In this document: piece by piece, positions 1 to 10,760 of the stretch | How the letters are laid out: every line of letters begins with the position of its first letter | How positions within the stretch are numbered: the first letter of the stretch is position 1 | Assembly: GCF_014084125.1 (NCBI RefSeq) | Contig: NZ_CP048405.1 | Coordinates: forward strand, 2,232,001-2,296,000 | Direction of reading: 5' to 3' | From: Streptacidiphilus sp. PB12-B1b | GTDB taxonomy: Bacteria > Actinomycetota > Actinomycetes > Streptomycetales > Streptomycetaceae | Length of the DNA stretch: 64,000 nt | The notes under the pieces: generated by a model | Databases searched by the model: none | Seen by the model: only the letters and a program-made list of their open reading frames with translations | Told to the model about the DNA's origin: nothing | Position numbers and translations under genes: made by a program

Positions 1-50
1 GCAGCACCCGCATCGACCCGGACCCGCATCCGACCCGTAGGAGTACCCGC

Positions 51-950
51 ATGTCCGCCGCAACCCCCCGCAGGATCGCCTTCATCGGCCTCGGCATCAT
101 GGGCAGCCCCATGGCCGCCAACCTGGTCCGGGCCGGGCACACCGTCACCGGCTACAACCTGCAGCAGGACGCCATCGACAAGCTCGTCGCCGCCGGCGGC
201 CGGGGCGCCGACAGCATCGCCTCGGCCGTGGCCGGCGCCGAGGTCGTGATCACCATGGTTCCGGCCGACCCGCAGGTCGAGCAGGCCGTCCTCGGCGAGG
301 GCGGCGTCCTGGAGCACGCCGCGCCGGGCACCCTGCTCATCGACATGAGCAGCATCACCCCGCAGACCTCCCTCAAGGTCGCCGCCGCCGCGCGGGAGAA
401 GGGCGTCCGCACCCTGGACGCCCCGGTCTCCGGCGGCGAGGCCGGCGCGGTCGAGGCGGTGCTCTCGATCATGGTCGGCGGCGCGGCGGACGACTTCGCC
501 GAGGCCGAGCCGCTGTTCGCCGCGCTGGGCACCACCGTCGTCCACGTCGGCCCGGCCGGCTCCGGCCAGACCGTCAAGGCCGCCAACCAGCTGATCGTCG
601 CCGTCAACATCCAGGTCCTGGCCGAGGCCGTGGTCTTCCTGGAGAACGCCGGGGTGGACCTGAAGGCCGCGCTGGACGTCCTGGCCGGCGGCCTGGCCGG
701 CTCGACCGTGCTGAACCGCAAGAAGGCCAACATGATCGGCCGCGAGTTCGCCCCCGGCTTCCGCATCGACCTGCACCACAAGGACATGGGCATCGTCACC
801 TCGGCCGCCCGCGCCGTGGACGCCCCGCTGCCGCTCGGCTCGCTCGCCGCCCAGCTGGTCGCCTCGGCCCGGGCCAACGGCGACGGCTCGCTGGACCACT
901 CCGCGCTGCTCCGCGGCGTCGAGCGGCTCGCCGGACGGGAGGTCAACTGA
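51..950 (+). CDS. glxR: 2-hydroxy-3-oxopropionate (tartronate semialdehyde) reductase
   Basis: The 299-aa protein is a cytoplasmic beta-hydroxyacid dehydrogenase that reduces tartronate semialdehyde to D-glycerate. A Rossmann nucleotide-binding motif [13 protein letters not shown] lies at residues 13-25, the substrate-binding motif [11 protein letters not shown] near 124, and the catalytic lysine in [11 protein letters not shown] near 176. These are the family signatures, and the length is normal. The ATG is preceded by GGAG. The gene is followed after 1 nt by gcl, whose product it consumes, so the two are surely cotranscribed. A 3-hydroxyisobutyrate dehydrogenase is the family alternative, but the gcl linkage favours GlxR. 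Confidence 0.92.
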   Translation: MSAATPRRIAFIGLGIMGSPMAANLVRAGHTVTGYNLQQDAIDKLVAAGGRGADSIASAVAGAEVVITMVPADPQVEQAVLGEGGVLEHAAPGTLLIDMSSITPQTSLKVAAAAREKGVRTLDAPVSGGEAGAVEAVLSIMVGGAADDFAEAEPLFAALGTTVVHVGPAGSGQTVKAANQLIVAVNIQVLAEAVVFLENAGVDLKAALDVLAGGLAGSTVLNRKKANMIGREFAPGFRIDLHHKDMGIVTSAARAVDAPLPLGSLAAQLVASARANGDGSLDHSALLRGVERLAGREVN

Positions 951-951
951 G

Positions 952-2733
<1,782 letters not shown>

Positions 2734-2982
2734 GCCCGCTCGGCCCCGAAGACCCTCCCCCCGCCGGCTGATCCCATCCGGTCGTGCCCGTCGGCGGGGG
2801 GAGACCGCGCCACCTCCCCGGGGCGGGACCCCTTCGCCCGGCGAAGGCAGCCCGTCGCGCCCCCGCCCCGGGGAGGGACCATGCCTCCTCCCGGCGGTGT
2901 GACCCTTCCCCAGGTGGGAACATCCGGTCGTGCCCGCATCGCCGGGAGGAGACCCGCAACGACCCCGAACGTGAGGACGACG
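2734..2982 (+). other. Highly structured gcl-glxK intercistronic spacer
   Basis: The 249-nt spacer encodes no protein but has nested inverted repeats. Perfect stems are 2755-2766 with 2792-2803 (12 bp), 2813-2827 with 2862-2876 (15 bp, enclosing the tight hairpin 2831-2838/2840-2847), and 2885-2895 with 2941-2951 (11 bp). A 16-nt direct repeat, CATCCGGTCGTGCCCG, occurs at 2775-2790 and 2921-2936, each time in the loop just before the closing strand. It may be an attenuator, an mRNA-stability element or an uncharacterised structured RNA. Only the repeats are directly seen. Confidence 0.6.
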
Positions 2983-4134
2983 ATGGCCCAGCAGCGGATC
3001 ACGACCGGACACGTGGTCATCGCGCCCGACAAGTTCAAGGGCAGCCTCACCGCCGCCGAGGCCGCCGAGCGGATCGCGGCCGGCATCCGCCGGGTCGCGC
3101 CGGACACCGAGCTCCGCGCCCTGCCCGTCGCCGACGGCGGCGAGGGCACCGTGCTGGCCGCGCTCGCGGCCGGCTACCGGCGCGAGACGGCCACCGTCGA
3201 CGGCCCCACCGGCGAGCCGGTGCGGGCGCTGCTCGCGGTCCGCGACCGGACCGCCGTCGTGGAGGCCGCCCAGGCCAGCGGCCTGGCGCTGCTGCCCGGC
3301 GGGGTCCGGGCGCCGCGCACCGCGGGCAGCCGCGGCACCGGGCAGCTGATCGCCCGGGCGCTGGAGCTGGGCTGCACCCGGATCGTCCTCGGCCTGGGCG
3401 GCGTCGCCTGCACCGACGGCGGGGCCGGGCTGGTCCAGGCCCTCGGCGGCTCGCTGCGGGACGCCCGCGGCGCGGACCTGGCCCCCGGCGGGGCCGCCCT
3501 GGCGGGGCTGGGCTCGCTGGACCTCGGCGAACTGCCCCGGGCCCTGGCCGGGGTCGAGCTGGTGATCGCCGGGGACGTGGACAATCCGCTGCTCGGCGAG
3601 CGCGGCGCGGCCGCCGTCTACGGCCCGCAGAAGGGCGCCACCCCGGCCGACGTGGCCGAGCTGGACGCCGCGCTCGGCCACTGGGCGGACGCGGTGGCCG
3701 CGCTCACCGGCTCCGACCTGCGCGACGCCCCGGGCGCGGGCGCGGCCGGGGGCCTGGGCTTCGCGGCCGTGGCCCTGCTCGGGGCGCGGATGCGGCCCGG
3801 GATCGAGTTCCTGCTCGAACTGCTGGGCTTCGACCGGGCGGTGCGGGGAGCCCGCCTGGTCGTCACCGGCGAGGGTTGCCTGGACGTGCAGACGCTGCAC
3901 GGCAAGGCACCCGCCGGGGTCGCCGCGGCGGCGGCCGGGGCGGGGGTTCCGGTGGCCGCTGTGGCCGGACGCCTCGAACTGACCGAGGAGCAGTGGCGCG
4001 GGGCCGGTTTCGCCGCCGCCTACGCCCTGGTCGACCTGCTCGGGCCGGACGCGCCCGAGGGGGCCGCCCTCGGCCGGGCGGCCGAGCTGGCCGAGCGGGC
4101 CGGAGAGCGGCTGGCCCGGGATTTCCTGCGCTGA
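2983..4134 (+). CDS. glxK: Glycerate kinase (GlxK family)
   Basis: The 383-aa protein is a cytoplasmic glycerate kinase of the GlxK/GarK family that phosphorylates D-glycerate, usually to 2-phosphoglycerate. It feeds the glycerate made by GlxR into glycolysis. The N-terminus has the family signature APDKFKGSLTAAEAA, with VADGGEGT near residue 50 and LGGVACTDGGAGL near 140. The ATG at 2983 is chosen because it directly precedes the conserved N-terminus and has GAGGA 8 nt upstream. An in-frame ATG at 2881 would add 34 unlikely residues and lies inside the structured spacer. Confidence 0.92.
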   Translation: MAQQRITTGHVVIAPDKFKGSLTAAEAAERIAAGIRRVAPDTELRALPVADGGEGTVLAALAAGYRRETATVDGPTGEPVRALLAVRDRTAVVEAAQASGLALLPGGVRAPRTAGSRGTGQLIARALELGCTRIVLGLGGVACTDGGAGLVQALGGSLRDARGADLAPGGAALAGLGSLDLGELPRALAGVELVIAGDVDNPLLGERGAAAVYGPQKGATPADVAELDAALGHWADAVAALTGSDLRDAPGAGAAGGLGFAAVALLGARMRPGIEFLLELLGFDRAVRGARLVVTGEGCLDVQTLHGKAPAGVAAAAAGAGVPVAAVAGRLELTEEQWRGAGFAAAYALVDLLGPDAPEGAALGRAAELAERAGERLARDFLR

Positions 4135-4175
4135 GCCCGCCCGGTCGCCCCGGCGGACGTGCCCGCCGCCGAACG

Positions 4176-4205
4176 TTGACGTTTTGTTGAAGCCGGACTT
4201 AGGCT
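4176..4205 (+). promoter_or_regulatory. Putative allB-alc promoter
   Basis: TTGACG at 4176-4181 and TAGGCT at 4200-4205 are 18 nt apart, close to a streptomycete vegetative promoter. They sit about 110 nt upstream of the allB start in a small AT-richer patch of an otherwise GC-rich spacer. This is inferred from sequence only. Confidence 0.4.
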
Positions 4206-4315
4206 CGCCCTACTGAAACCGCCCGGCTGTTCCGGCTGCCCACCCGCAGCTTTCCCAGCCATGCCGTGCCGTTGCCCGCGCGCGGGCATCCTGCCGATCC
4301 AGCCCGGAGGTTCCG

Positions 4316-5668
4316 TTGACCGGTTCGCCGAACACCGTGTTCCGCTCCTGCCGCGCCGTCCTCCCCGGCGGCGAGCGCCCCGCCGACGTCGTCGTCCAAG
4401 GCGGTCGCATCACCTCGGTCCTGCCGCACGGCGCGGGCGAGGGCGAGGTGCTCGACCTCGGCGGGCTGGCCCTGCTGCCCGGGCTGGTCGACACCCACGT
4501 CCACGTCAACGAGCCGGGCCGGACCGAGTGGGAGGGCTTCGCCACCGCCACCCGGGCCGCCGCCGCGGGCGGGGTCACCACCGTCGTCGACATGCCGCTG
4601 AACTCGCTGCCGCCGACCACCACCATGGCCGGTCTCGAGGCCAAGCAGAAGGCGGCGGCCGGGCAGACCTTCGTGGACGTCGGCCTGTGGGGCGGCGCCG
4701 TCCCCGGCAACACCGCCGACCTTGAACCGCTGCACCGGGCCGGGGTGTTCGGCTTCAAGAGCTTCCTGGCGCCCTCCGGCGTGGACGAGTTCCCCCATCT
4801 GACGGCAGCTCAACTCGAAGAAGCCATGCTGGAGTTGTCCCGGCTGGGGGCGCTCTCCATCATCCACGCCGAGGATCCGGCGGTACTGGACGCCGCACCG
4901 CACCGGGCCGGACCGCACTACGCCGACTTCCTCGCCTCGCGCCCCGACGACGCCGAGGCCACGGCCGTGGCGACGCTGCTGGAGACCGCCGCCCGGACCG
5001 GCACCCGCGTCCACATCCTGCACGTCTCCTCCGCGGCCGTACTGCCGCTGCTGCGCCGCGCCCGCGCCGAGGGCGTCCGGGTCACCGCCGAGACCTGCCC
5101 GCACTACCTGACCCTGGCGGCGGAGGGCGTCCCCGACGGCGACACCGCCTTCAAGTGCTGCCCGCCGATCCGCGACGAGTCCAACCGCGAGCAGCTCTGG
5201 CAGGCCCTGGCCGACGGCGAGTTCGCGGCCGTGGTCTCCGACCACTCGCCCTCCACGCCCGACCTCAAGCACCTGCCGCGCCACGGCGGCAGCGGCGACT
5301 TCGCCGCCGCCTGGGGCGGCATCGCCTCGCTGCAGCTCGGCCTGCCCGCGGTCTGGACCGAGGCCCGCCGCCGGGGGTTCGCCCTGGCCGACGTCGTGCG
5401 CTGGATGAGCAGCGGCCCGGCCGGCCTGGCCGGACTGTCCGCCAAGGGGGCGATCGCCCCCGGCATGGACGCCGACCTGGTCGCCTTCGACCCGGACGCG
5501 GAGTTCACCGTCGAACCCGAGGGCCTGCACCACCGCAACCCCGTCACCCCCTACGCGGGCCGGGCGCTGACCGGCGCCGTCCGCACCACATGGCTGCGTG
5601 GCCGGGTGGTGGACCTGGCCCCCGACGCCGAGCCCACCGGCCGCCTGATAGCCCGAGGAGAAGCATGA
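4316..5668 (+). CDS. allB: Allantoinase
   Basis: The 450-aa cyclic amidohydrolase opens the allantoin ring to allantoate. The metal-binding motif [15 protein letters not shown] lies near residue 61. GFKSF near 148 carries the lysine expected to be carboxylated, followed by HAEDP near 184, HILHVSS near 235, and the final metal-ligand motif DHSPS near 308. The start is TTG, placed 5 nt after a strong GGAGG; no in-frame ATG fits. The stop overlaps the alc start by 4 nt (ATGA), so the two genes are translationally coupled. Hydantoinase-like relatives exist, but the alc linkage settles the call. Confidence 0.94.
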   Translation: MTGSPNTVFRSCRAVLPGGERPADVVVQGGRITSVLPHGAGEGEVLDLGGLALLPGLVDTHVHVNEPGRTEWEGFATATRAAAAGGVTTVVDMPLNSLPPTTTMAGLEAKQKAAAGQTFVDVGLWGGAVPGNTADLEPLHRAGVFGFKSFLAPSGVDEFPHLTAAQLEEAMLELSRLGALSIIHAEDPAVLDAAPHRAGPHYADFLASRPDDAEATAVATLLETAARTGTRVHILHVSSAAVLPLLRRARAEGVRVTAETCPHYLTLAAEGVPDGDTAFKCCPPIRDESNREQLWQALADGEFAAVVSDHSPSTPDLKHLPRHGGSGDFAAAWGGIASLQLGLPAVWTEARRRGFALADVVRWMSSGPAGLAGLSAKGAIAPGMDADLVAFDPDAEFTVEPEGLHHRNPVTPYAGRALTGAVRTTWLRGRVVDLAPDAEPTGRLIARGEA

Positions 5669-6900
5669 CCGACCGTCAGAATGCCGCCGCCTTCACCGAA
5701 TTGGTCGACCTCGCGGCCCGGGGGCTGGGCGCCGGGGTCGTCGACGCCAACGACGAGCTGTTCGCCGAGAAGGAGAACCTGATCGTCGCCGCCGCCCCGC
5801 AGTTCCGGCCGCACACCTTCGGGCACAAGGGCCAGATCATGGACGGCTGGGAGACCCGCCGCCGCCGCGGCGCCTCCGCCGGGCAGCCGCACCCCACCGA
5901 CGACGACCACGACTGGGCCGTCGTCCGGCTCGGCGCGGCCGGGCTGGTGCGCGGAGTGGTGGTGGACACCGCCCACTTCACCGGCAACTACCCGGAGAGC
6001 GCCTCGGTCGAGGCCGCCTCCGTGCCCGGCCTGCCCTCGCCCGCCGAGGTCGCCGCCGCCGAGTGGGTCGAGATCGTGCCGCGCACCGCGCTCAAGGGCG
6101 ACACCGCCCACGCCTTCGAGGTCGGCTCCGACCAGCGCTTCACCCACGTCCGGCTGAACATCTGGCCCGACGGCGGCGTCGCCCGGCTGCGGGTGTACGG
6201 CGAGGTCGTGCCCGACCCGCGCGACCTGGACGGCCTCAGCTTCGACCTGGCCGCGCAGGAGCACGGCGGGGTCGCCACCGGCGCCTCCGACCGCTACTTC
6301 TCCTCCCCGCACAACCTCAACTCCCTCGGCCGCGCCGCCGTCATGGGCGAGGGCTGGGAGACCCGCCGCCGCCGCGACCGGGACAACGACTGGGTCGAGA
6401 TCCGGCTCGCGGGCACCGGCGAGCCGTTGGCGGTCGAGGTGGACACCACCCACTTCATCGCCAACTGCCCCGGCTGGGCCGCGCTCCAGGGCCGCGACGA
6501 GGCCGGGGAGTGGTTCGAACTGCTGCCGCGCATTCGGTTGCAGCCCGACACCCGGCACCGGCTGCGGATCGGGCCGGGCCGCCCGGTCGATGCCGTCCGG
6601 CTGGACGTCTTCCCCGACGGCGGCGTCGCCCGGCTGCGGCTCACCGGCCGGCTCACCGGCGCCGGGCACACCGCCCTGGCCCTGCGCTGGCTGAACGCCG
6701 TCCCGGCGGCCGAGGCCCGCACCGCGCTGGCCGAGGCCGGGCTCACCGCCCCGGAGGCGCAGGCGGTCGCCGCCGCCCGTCCGCTGGTTGACGCTCCGTC
6801 AGTGAATGCCGCGGTGGCCGCCCTGGCCCCCGCCGACAGCCCCGACGGCGCGGAGACCGCCCGCCGCCGGGCCGCGATCCGGCGGCTGCTGGGCGTCTGA
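5665..6900 (+). CDS. alc: Allantoicase
   Basis: The 411-aa enzyme hydrolyses allantoate to ureidoglycolate and urea. It is built from two homologous allantoicase domains. The first has GWETRRRR near residue 62 followed by [18 protein letters not shown]; the second repeats the pattern with [14 protein letters not shown] near 231 and [12 protein letters not shown]. It starts at the ATG overlapping the allB stop, after GAGGAG. Ureidoglycolate lyase, the next step that releases glyoxylate for Gcl, is not in the window. Its C-terminal 70 residues (Ala-rich) resemble the short domain often appended in actinobacterial allantoicases. Confidence 0.94.
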   Translation: MTDRQNAAAFTELVDLAARGLGAGVVDANDELFAEKENLIVAAAPQFRPHTFGHKGQIMDGWETRRRRGASAGQPHPTDDDHDWAVVRLGAAGLVRGVVVDTAHFTGNYPESASVEAASVPGLPSPAEVAAAEWVEIVPRTALKGDTAHAFEVGSDQRFTHVRLNIWPDGGVARLRVYGEVVPDPRDLDGLSFDLAAQEHGGVATGASDRYFSSPHNLNSLGRAAVMGEGWETRRRRDRDNDWVEIRLAGTGEPLAVEVDTTHFIANCPGWAALQGRDEAGEWFELLPRIRLQPDTRHRLRIGPGRPVDAVRLDVFPDGGVARLRLTGRLTGAGHTALALRWLNAVPAAEARTALAEAGLTAPEAQAVAAARPLVDAPSVNAAVAALAPADSPDGAETARRRAAIRRLLGV

Positions 6901-7175
6901 CGACGACGGCCCGCCCGGCAGCCGCCGCCCCTCCCGCGCCCCCGCGCACGCCGAGGACGGCGACACCGCCGCCCGCGTCCTGCCCCGCGTCCACGCCGCC
7001 GACCCGGCCCGGCGGAGGCGGGGGAGCGGCGCGGGCGGGCGGGCGCGGGCGCGGCGGGCGTTGCGGAGCCGCGCTCCGGTAGCGGGACGACACCGTTCGG
7101 TGAAGAGTGTTGCCTGGGCGGACTCCGTCTGCCCCGAGCCGCACCCCCACCCTCGACCCGTCCCCGGAGGCCACC

Positions 7176-7952
7176 ATGCCCGAGGTCAACGAACCCTACG
7201 CGACCGGCACCCCCTGTTGGATCGACCTGATGGCACCGGACCATCAGGGCGCCCTCGACTTCTACCGCGACCTGTTCGGCTGGGAGGGCGAGATCGGCCC
7301 GGCAGAGCAGGGCGGATACTCCGTCTGCACCAAGAACGGCCGCCCGGTGGCCGGCATCGGCCCGGTCATGGCCCCCGACGCCCCCACCGTCTGGACCACC
7401 TACATCTCCACCGACGACGCCCCGGCCACGTTCTCGGCCGTCACCGCCGCCGGCGGCAGGACCCTGACCGAGCTGATGGACGTGATGACCCTCGGCCAGA
7501 TGGCCGTGGTCGAGGACCCGGCCGGAGCGGTCTTCGGCATCTGGGGCCCCAAGGACTTCATCGGCGCGCAGATCGTCAACGAGCCCGGCGCGCTGATCTG
7601 GAACGAGTGCAACACCCGGGACGCCGCGGCTGCGACCGCCTTCTACTCCAGGGTCTTCGGCATCGGCTTCCACGACGCCGAGTTCATGCCCTCGTACAAG
7701 GAGATCCAGGTCAACGGGCGCACCGTGGGCGGGCTCCAGCAGATGTCCGAGGAGGCGTTCGGCACCGAGCTGCCCTCGCACTGGCTGTCCTACTTCGCCG
7801 TGGACGACGTCGACAGCACCCTGGACGCCGCGGTGAAGCGCAACGCCGACGTGATCATGCCCGCCCAGGACACCCCGGTCGGCCGGATGGCCACCATCCG
7901 CGACCCCTGGGGCGCGGTCTTCTCCGTCATCTCCCCCAAGCAGCCCGACTGA
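7176..7952 (+). CDS. Two-domain VOC (glyoxalase/bleomycin-resistance fold) protein
   Basis: The 258-aa soluble protein consists of two VOC modules, about residues 9-120 and 135-255. The first begins GTPCWIDLMAPDHQGALDFY and the second WNECNTRDAAAATAFY. Such tandem proteins are common in actinomycetes, often annotated as hydroxylase or CFP30B-like antigen, and their substrates are rarely known. The ATG follows CGGAGG by 6 nt. It stands alone, with 275 bp of featureless GC-rich DNA upstream and a terminator hairpin downstream. No specific substrate can be assigned. Confidence 0.85.
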   Translation: MPEVNEPYATGTPCWIDLMAPDHQGALDFYRDLFGWEGEIGPAEQGGYSVCTKNGRPVAGIGPVMAPDAPTVWTTYISTDDAPATFSAVTAAGGRTLTELMDVMTLGQMAVVEDPAGAVFGIWGPKDFIGAQIVNEPGALIWNECNTRDAAAATAFYSRVFGIGFHDAEFMPSYKEIQVNGRTVGGLQQMSEEAFGTELPSHWLSYFAVDDVDSTLDAAVKRNADVIMPAQDTPVGRMATIRDPWGAVFSVISPKQPD

Positions 7953-7970
7953 CCCCGCCCCCAGCCCGCA

Positions 7971-8004
7971 CCGCACCCGTCCTGACCTCACCGGACGGGT
8001 GCGG
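7971..8004 (+). terminator. Terminator hairpin after VOC gene
   Basis: CCGCACCCGTCC (7971-7982) and its perfect complement at 7993-8004 form a 12-bp stem with a 10-nt loop, starting 18 nt after the VOC stop. There is no U-tract, as is usual in streptomycetes. Confidence 0.6.
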
Positions 8005-8040
8005 CCCCCTCTGGCGCCGGGCCGCGCCGACCGGCACACT

Positions 8041-8619
8041 GTGCCGGTGACCTGGCGAAACGGCGTGACGCAGACATCGGCCCCGAACGGTGGCGCCCCG
8101 GTGGTGCTGTCGATCCACTTCCGGCCCACCCCGCTGCAGCGCTTCCTGTCGATGCTGGCCCCGGTGGCCCTGTTCGACGTGTACTCGCTGGTCCCGCTGC
8201 TGCATCCGCCGGCGCCTCCAGAGGCCCTGTGGTTCCTACTGTTCTACGACGCCCTCGTCCTGCTCACGGCGCTGATCCCGGGCAGCGGCCGTACCCGGCT
8301 GGGGTACGACGGCGTGCAGGTGCGGCTCGCTGGGCGCACGCGCACCATCCGCTGGCTCGACGTCGACCGGATGGAGCTGCGGCGGCGCTGGGGTGCGACC
8401 TGCGTGGTGCTGCACACCGGGGACGGCCGCTCCACCCGGCTCCCGGCCCCGGTGGACGGCGGGATCGGCGCCATCGCCCGTGATCCGGAGTTCGACACCA
8501 AGCTCGACACCCTCACCGACTGGTGGAGCGCCTGCCGCCGGGCCCATGGCCTGCCCGCGCCGCCCCCGCAGGGCCGTGCGGTTCCGGCCGGGGCTGCGGA
8601 GGGGGCGGTCCGCGCCTGA
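8041..8619 (+). CDS. Small membrane protein with PH-like domain
   Basis: About 192 aa. Two hydrophobic segments (about residues 30-55 and 62-80, containing MLAPVALFDVYSLVPLL and ALWFLLFYDALVLLTALIPG) precede a soluble region with the pattern of a bacterial PH domain (LGYDGVQVRLAGRTRTIRWLD). The function is unknown. The GTG at 8041 is preferred over an in-frame ATG at 7999 because 7999 lies inside the upstream terminator stem. Neither has a convincing ribosome-binding site. The gene is convergent with the SnoaL-like gene. Confidence 0.65.
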   Translation: MPVTWRNGVTQTSAPNGGAPVVLSIHFRPTPLQRFLSMLAPVALFDVYSLVPLLHPPAPPEALWFLLFYDALVLLTALIPGSGRTRLGYDGVQVRLAGRTRTIRWLDVDRMELRRRWGATCVVLHTGDGRSTRLPAPVDGGIGAIARDPEFDTKLDTLTDWWSACRRAHGLPAPPPQGRAVPAGAAEGAVRA

Positions 8620-8626
8620 CGGCAAG

Positions 8627-8662
8627 GGCGGCGCGGGCGCCCTGGGCGGGGTCCGCGCCGCC
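8627..8662. terminator. Bidirectional terminator
   Basis: GGCGGCGCGG (8627-8636) pairs perfectly with CCGCGCCGCC (8653-8662), lying between two convergent genes. Confidence 0.5.
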
Positions 8663-8670
8663 GGCTGCGG

Positions 8671-9330
8671 CTACTTGGTGTGGGCGACCGGGCAGCCGCC
8701 GGTCAGGGTGCCGAGGAAGGCGTTGGGGTCGTAGAAGTGCTCGACCTCCAGCAGCCGCAGGTCGTCGCTGACCTTGGCGATGCTCACGCCGAACATCTCC
8801 ACCTTCTCGCCGGTGGGCTGGAAGCCCTTGTACTCGCCGGAGAAGGTGCCCCAGTGCCGCCAGCGGAAGGTGACGGTGGGGGGAGGCGACAGGACGTCCA
8901 GGACCTCCCAGTAGAAGCCCTGGGGGAACGCCTGGTGGAAGACGTGGTGCGAGGACTCGAAGTCCTCGGAGCCCTTCGGGTAGAAGATGCTGTCGCCGAT
9001 CAGGATGTTGTAGCTGCCGATGTCGGCGATGTCCTGGGCGCTGGCCCACTGCCCGCCGTTGACGCGGGTGCGGAACCGGTCGGTCACCATGGAGACCCAG
9101 GTGGCCGGGTCCTTCTTGTGCGAGACCTCCATCTCGAAGACCTGGACGATGCTCTCGGCGATGGCTTCGAGCGTCCCGGGGGCGTGGTGCGTGGTGCGCT
9201 CGCCCGGCATCACCGTGTGCGACAGGTGGTAGTCGGGGGTCTCCTCACGCCAGTCCCCGGGCGCGGCAGCGGCGATGACCGCCTCGCGCCCCTGGAGCCA
9301 GAGGGGGGTTTCCGCTTGAGCTTCAGACAT
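8671..9330 (-). CDS. SnoaL-like polyketide cyclase / ester cyclase family protein
   Basis: The 219-aa protein has a SnoaL/NTF2-like alpha+beta barrel pattern. The helical N-terminus ends in an HHAPGTLEAIAESIVQVFEM segment, followed by a strand-rich domain with GDSIFYPKG and VTFRWRHWGTFSGEYKG. Family members isomerise or cyclise small metabolites; the substrate here is unknown. The ATG has no strong ribosome-binding site. An inverted repeat, GATGAT-ACAG-ATCATC, lies 38-53 nt upstream. No polyketide genes are nearby, so a role in antibiotic synthesis is unlikely. Confidence 0.75.
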   Translation of the reverse strand: MSEAQAETPLWLQGREAVIAAAAPGDWREETPDYHLSHTVMPGERTTHHAPGTLEAIAESIVQVFEMEVSHKKDPATWVSMVTDRFRTRVNGGQWASAQDIADIGSYNILIGDSIFYPKGSEDFESSHHVFHQAFPQGFYWEVLDVLSPPPTVTFRWRHWGTFSGEYKGFQPTGEKVEMFGVSIAKVSDDLRLLEVEHFYDPNAFLGTLTGGCPVAHTK

Positions 9331-9367
9331 GGTCCATGTGGCCTTTGCTGGACGGCAGTTGCGTGCC

Positions 9368-9383
9368 GATGATACAGATCATC
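9368..9383 (-). promoter_or_regulatory. Putative operator upstream of SnoaL-like gene
   Basis: GATGAT (9368-9373), a 4-nt spacer and ATCATC (9378-9383) form a perfect dyad in the AT-richest part of the 130-bp gap. A TTGACC box reads on the minus strand at 9411-9406. Which protein binds is unknown. Confidence 0.35.
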
Positions 9384-9460
9384 CCCATCTCTGCTGACAG
9401 TTGCAGGTCAACTGGCCGATCATCGACCCTTCGTCTCAATTCCCTTGCCGGGAACGGCGG

Positions 9461-10690
9461 TCAGGCGATGCGCCGGGGCCGGTTCTGCCGGGGACGGTCG
9501 TGCTGGACGTCGTGGTGGATGGGGCCGGAGTGGGCGCTCAGCGGCAGGCAGCCGCCGCCCCGGCGGTGGGCGACGATCTCGGCGGCAACCGCCACCGCGG
9601 TCTCCTCGGGGGTGCGGGCGCCGAGGTCCAGGCCGATGGGGGAGCGCAGCCGGTTCAGCTCCAGGTCGGTCAGGCCGGTCTCGCGCAGCCGCTTCAGCCG
9701 GTCGTCGTGGGTCCGGCGCGAGCCCATGGCGCCGACGAAGCCCAGCGGCATCCGCAGCGCCCGCTCCAGCAGCGGGATGTCGAACTTGGCGTCGTGGGTC
9801 AGCACGCACAGCGCGGTACGGGCGTCCAGGCGCCCGGCGGCGGCCTCGGCGTCGAGGTAGCGGTGCGGCCAGTCGACGACGACCTCGTCGGCGGTGGGGA
9901 AGCGGCGTCGGGTGGCGAAGACCGGGCGGGCGTCGCAGACGGTGACCCGGTAGCCGAGGAAGCCGCCGATCCGGGCGACGGCGGCGGCGAAGTCGATGGC
10001 CCCGAAGACGATCATGCGCGGCGCGGGCACGTGCGCCTCCACGAAGAAGGTGGCGCCCCAGGTGCTCCCGACGCTCCCCTCACCCCCGGCGTCCGCCTCC
10101 GCCGCCGAGGGCTGGCACGGGCGGCCGTCCGGGGCGAGGGTGAACTGTCCGGTGCGGCCGGCGTCCAGCATGGCGCGGGCCTGCCGCACCGCCGCGGCCT
10201 CCAGCGCTCCGCCGTGCGGCAGCGCGCCGCCGCGGGCGAGGGAGCCGTGGTGGGTGGAGCCGGTGACCGCCAGCGCCGCGCCCAGCAGCGCATCCGGCCC
10301 CTCGATCACCCGGACCAGCGCCACCGGGGTGCCCGAGCCGATGTAGGCCAGGCCCGTGTCCAGTGCGTCGTCGGCGCCGGGGGTGACCGGCTGGACGAAG
10401 ACGTCGATGACGCCGCCGCAGGTCAGGCCGACGGCGAAGGCGTCCTCGTCGCTGAAGCCGAAGCGGTGCAGCACCGGGCGGCCGGTGTCCAGCGCCTCCT
10501 GGCAGAGCCCGTACACCGCCCCCTCCACGCAGCCCCCGGAGACGCTGCCCACGGCCTCGCCGTCGGCGTCCACGGCCAGGGCCGCCCCGGGGTCGCGCGG
10601 GGCGCTCCCGGAGACGGACACCACGGTCGCCACGGCGAAGGAGCGACCGGCCCGGTGCCAGGCGTTGAGCTGCTCGGCGATGTCCTGCAT
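9461..10690 (-). CDS. xdhC: XdhC/CoxI family molybdenum cofactor insertion protein
   Basis: The 409-aa protein matches the XdhC family. These proteins bind molybdenum cofactor, protect it during sulfuration and hand it to xanthine dehydrogenase. The N-terminal XdhC_CoxI domain has the motif VSGGCVEGAVY near residue 48. The C-terminal Rossmann-like domain has GYRVTVCDARPVFATRRRFP near 278 and GFVGAMGSRRTHDDR near 345. The ATG has AAGGAG upstream. It sits just downstream of the purine permease and the xanthine dehydrogenase subunits on the same strand, as expected for a helper of that enzyme. Confidence 0.9.
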   Translation of the reverse strand: MQDIAEQLNAWHRAGRSFAVATVVSVSGSAPRDPGAALAVDADGEAVGSVSGGCVEGAVYGLCQEALDTGRPVLHRFGFSDEDAFAVGLTCGGVIDVFVQPVTPGADDALDTGLAYIGSGTPVALVRVIEGPDALLGAALAVTGSTHHGSLARGGALPHGGALEAAAVRQARAMLDAGRTGQFTLAPDGRPCQPSAAEADAGGEGSVGSTWGATFFVEAHVPAPRMIVFGAIDFAAAVARIGGFLGYRVTVCDARPVFATRRRFPTADEVVVDWPHRYLDAEAAAGRLDARTALCVLTHDAKFDIPLLERALRMPLGFVGAMGSRRTHDDRLKRLRETGLTDLELNRLRSPIGLDLGARTPEETAVAVAAEIVAHRRGGGCLPLSAHSGPIHHDVQHDRPRQNRPRRIA

Positions 10691-10760
10691 GGTCGCTCCT
10701 TCGTGCGTTTCCGAGGCGGTGGGGGCTGCTGGGCGGGGCGGCGTCCGTTCAGGCGTCCGG

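Noticed and set aside
2734-2982. Tandem glycine riboswitch in the gcl-glxK spacer
   Set aside because: The paired-module layout recalls a tandem aptamer, but I could not see conserved glycine-riboswitch core sequences, and the position after gcl is atypical. Kept only as an unknown structured element.
7999-8040. ATG at 7999 as the start of the PH-like membrane protein
   Set aside because: It lies inside the right arm of a perfect terminator stem and has no ribosome-binding site.
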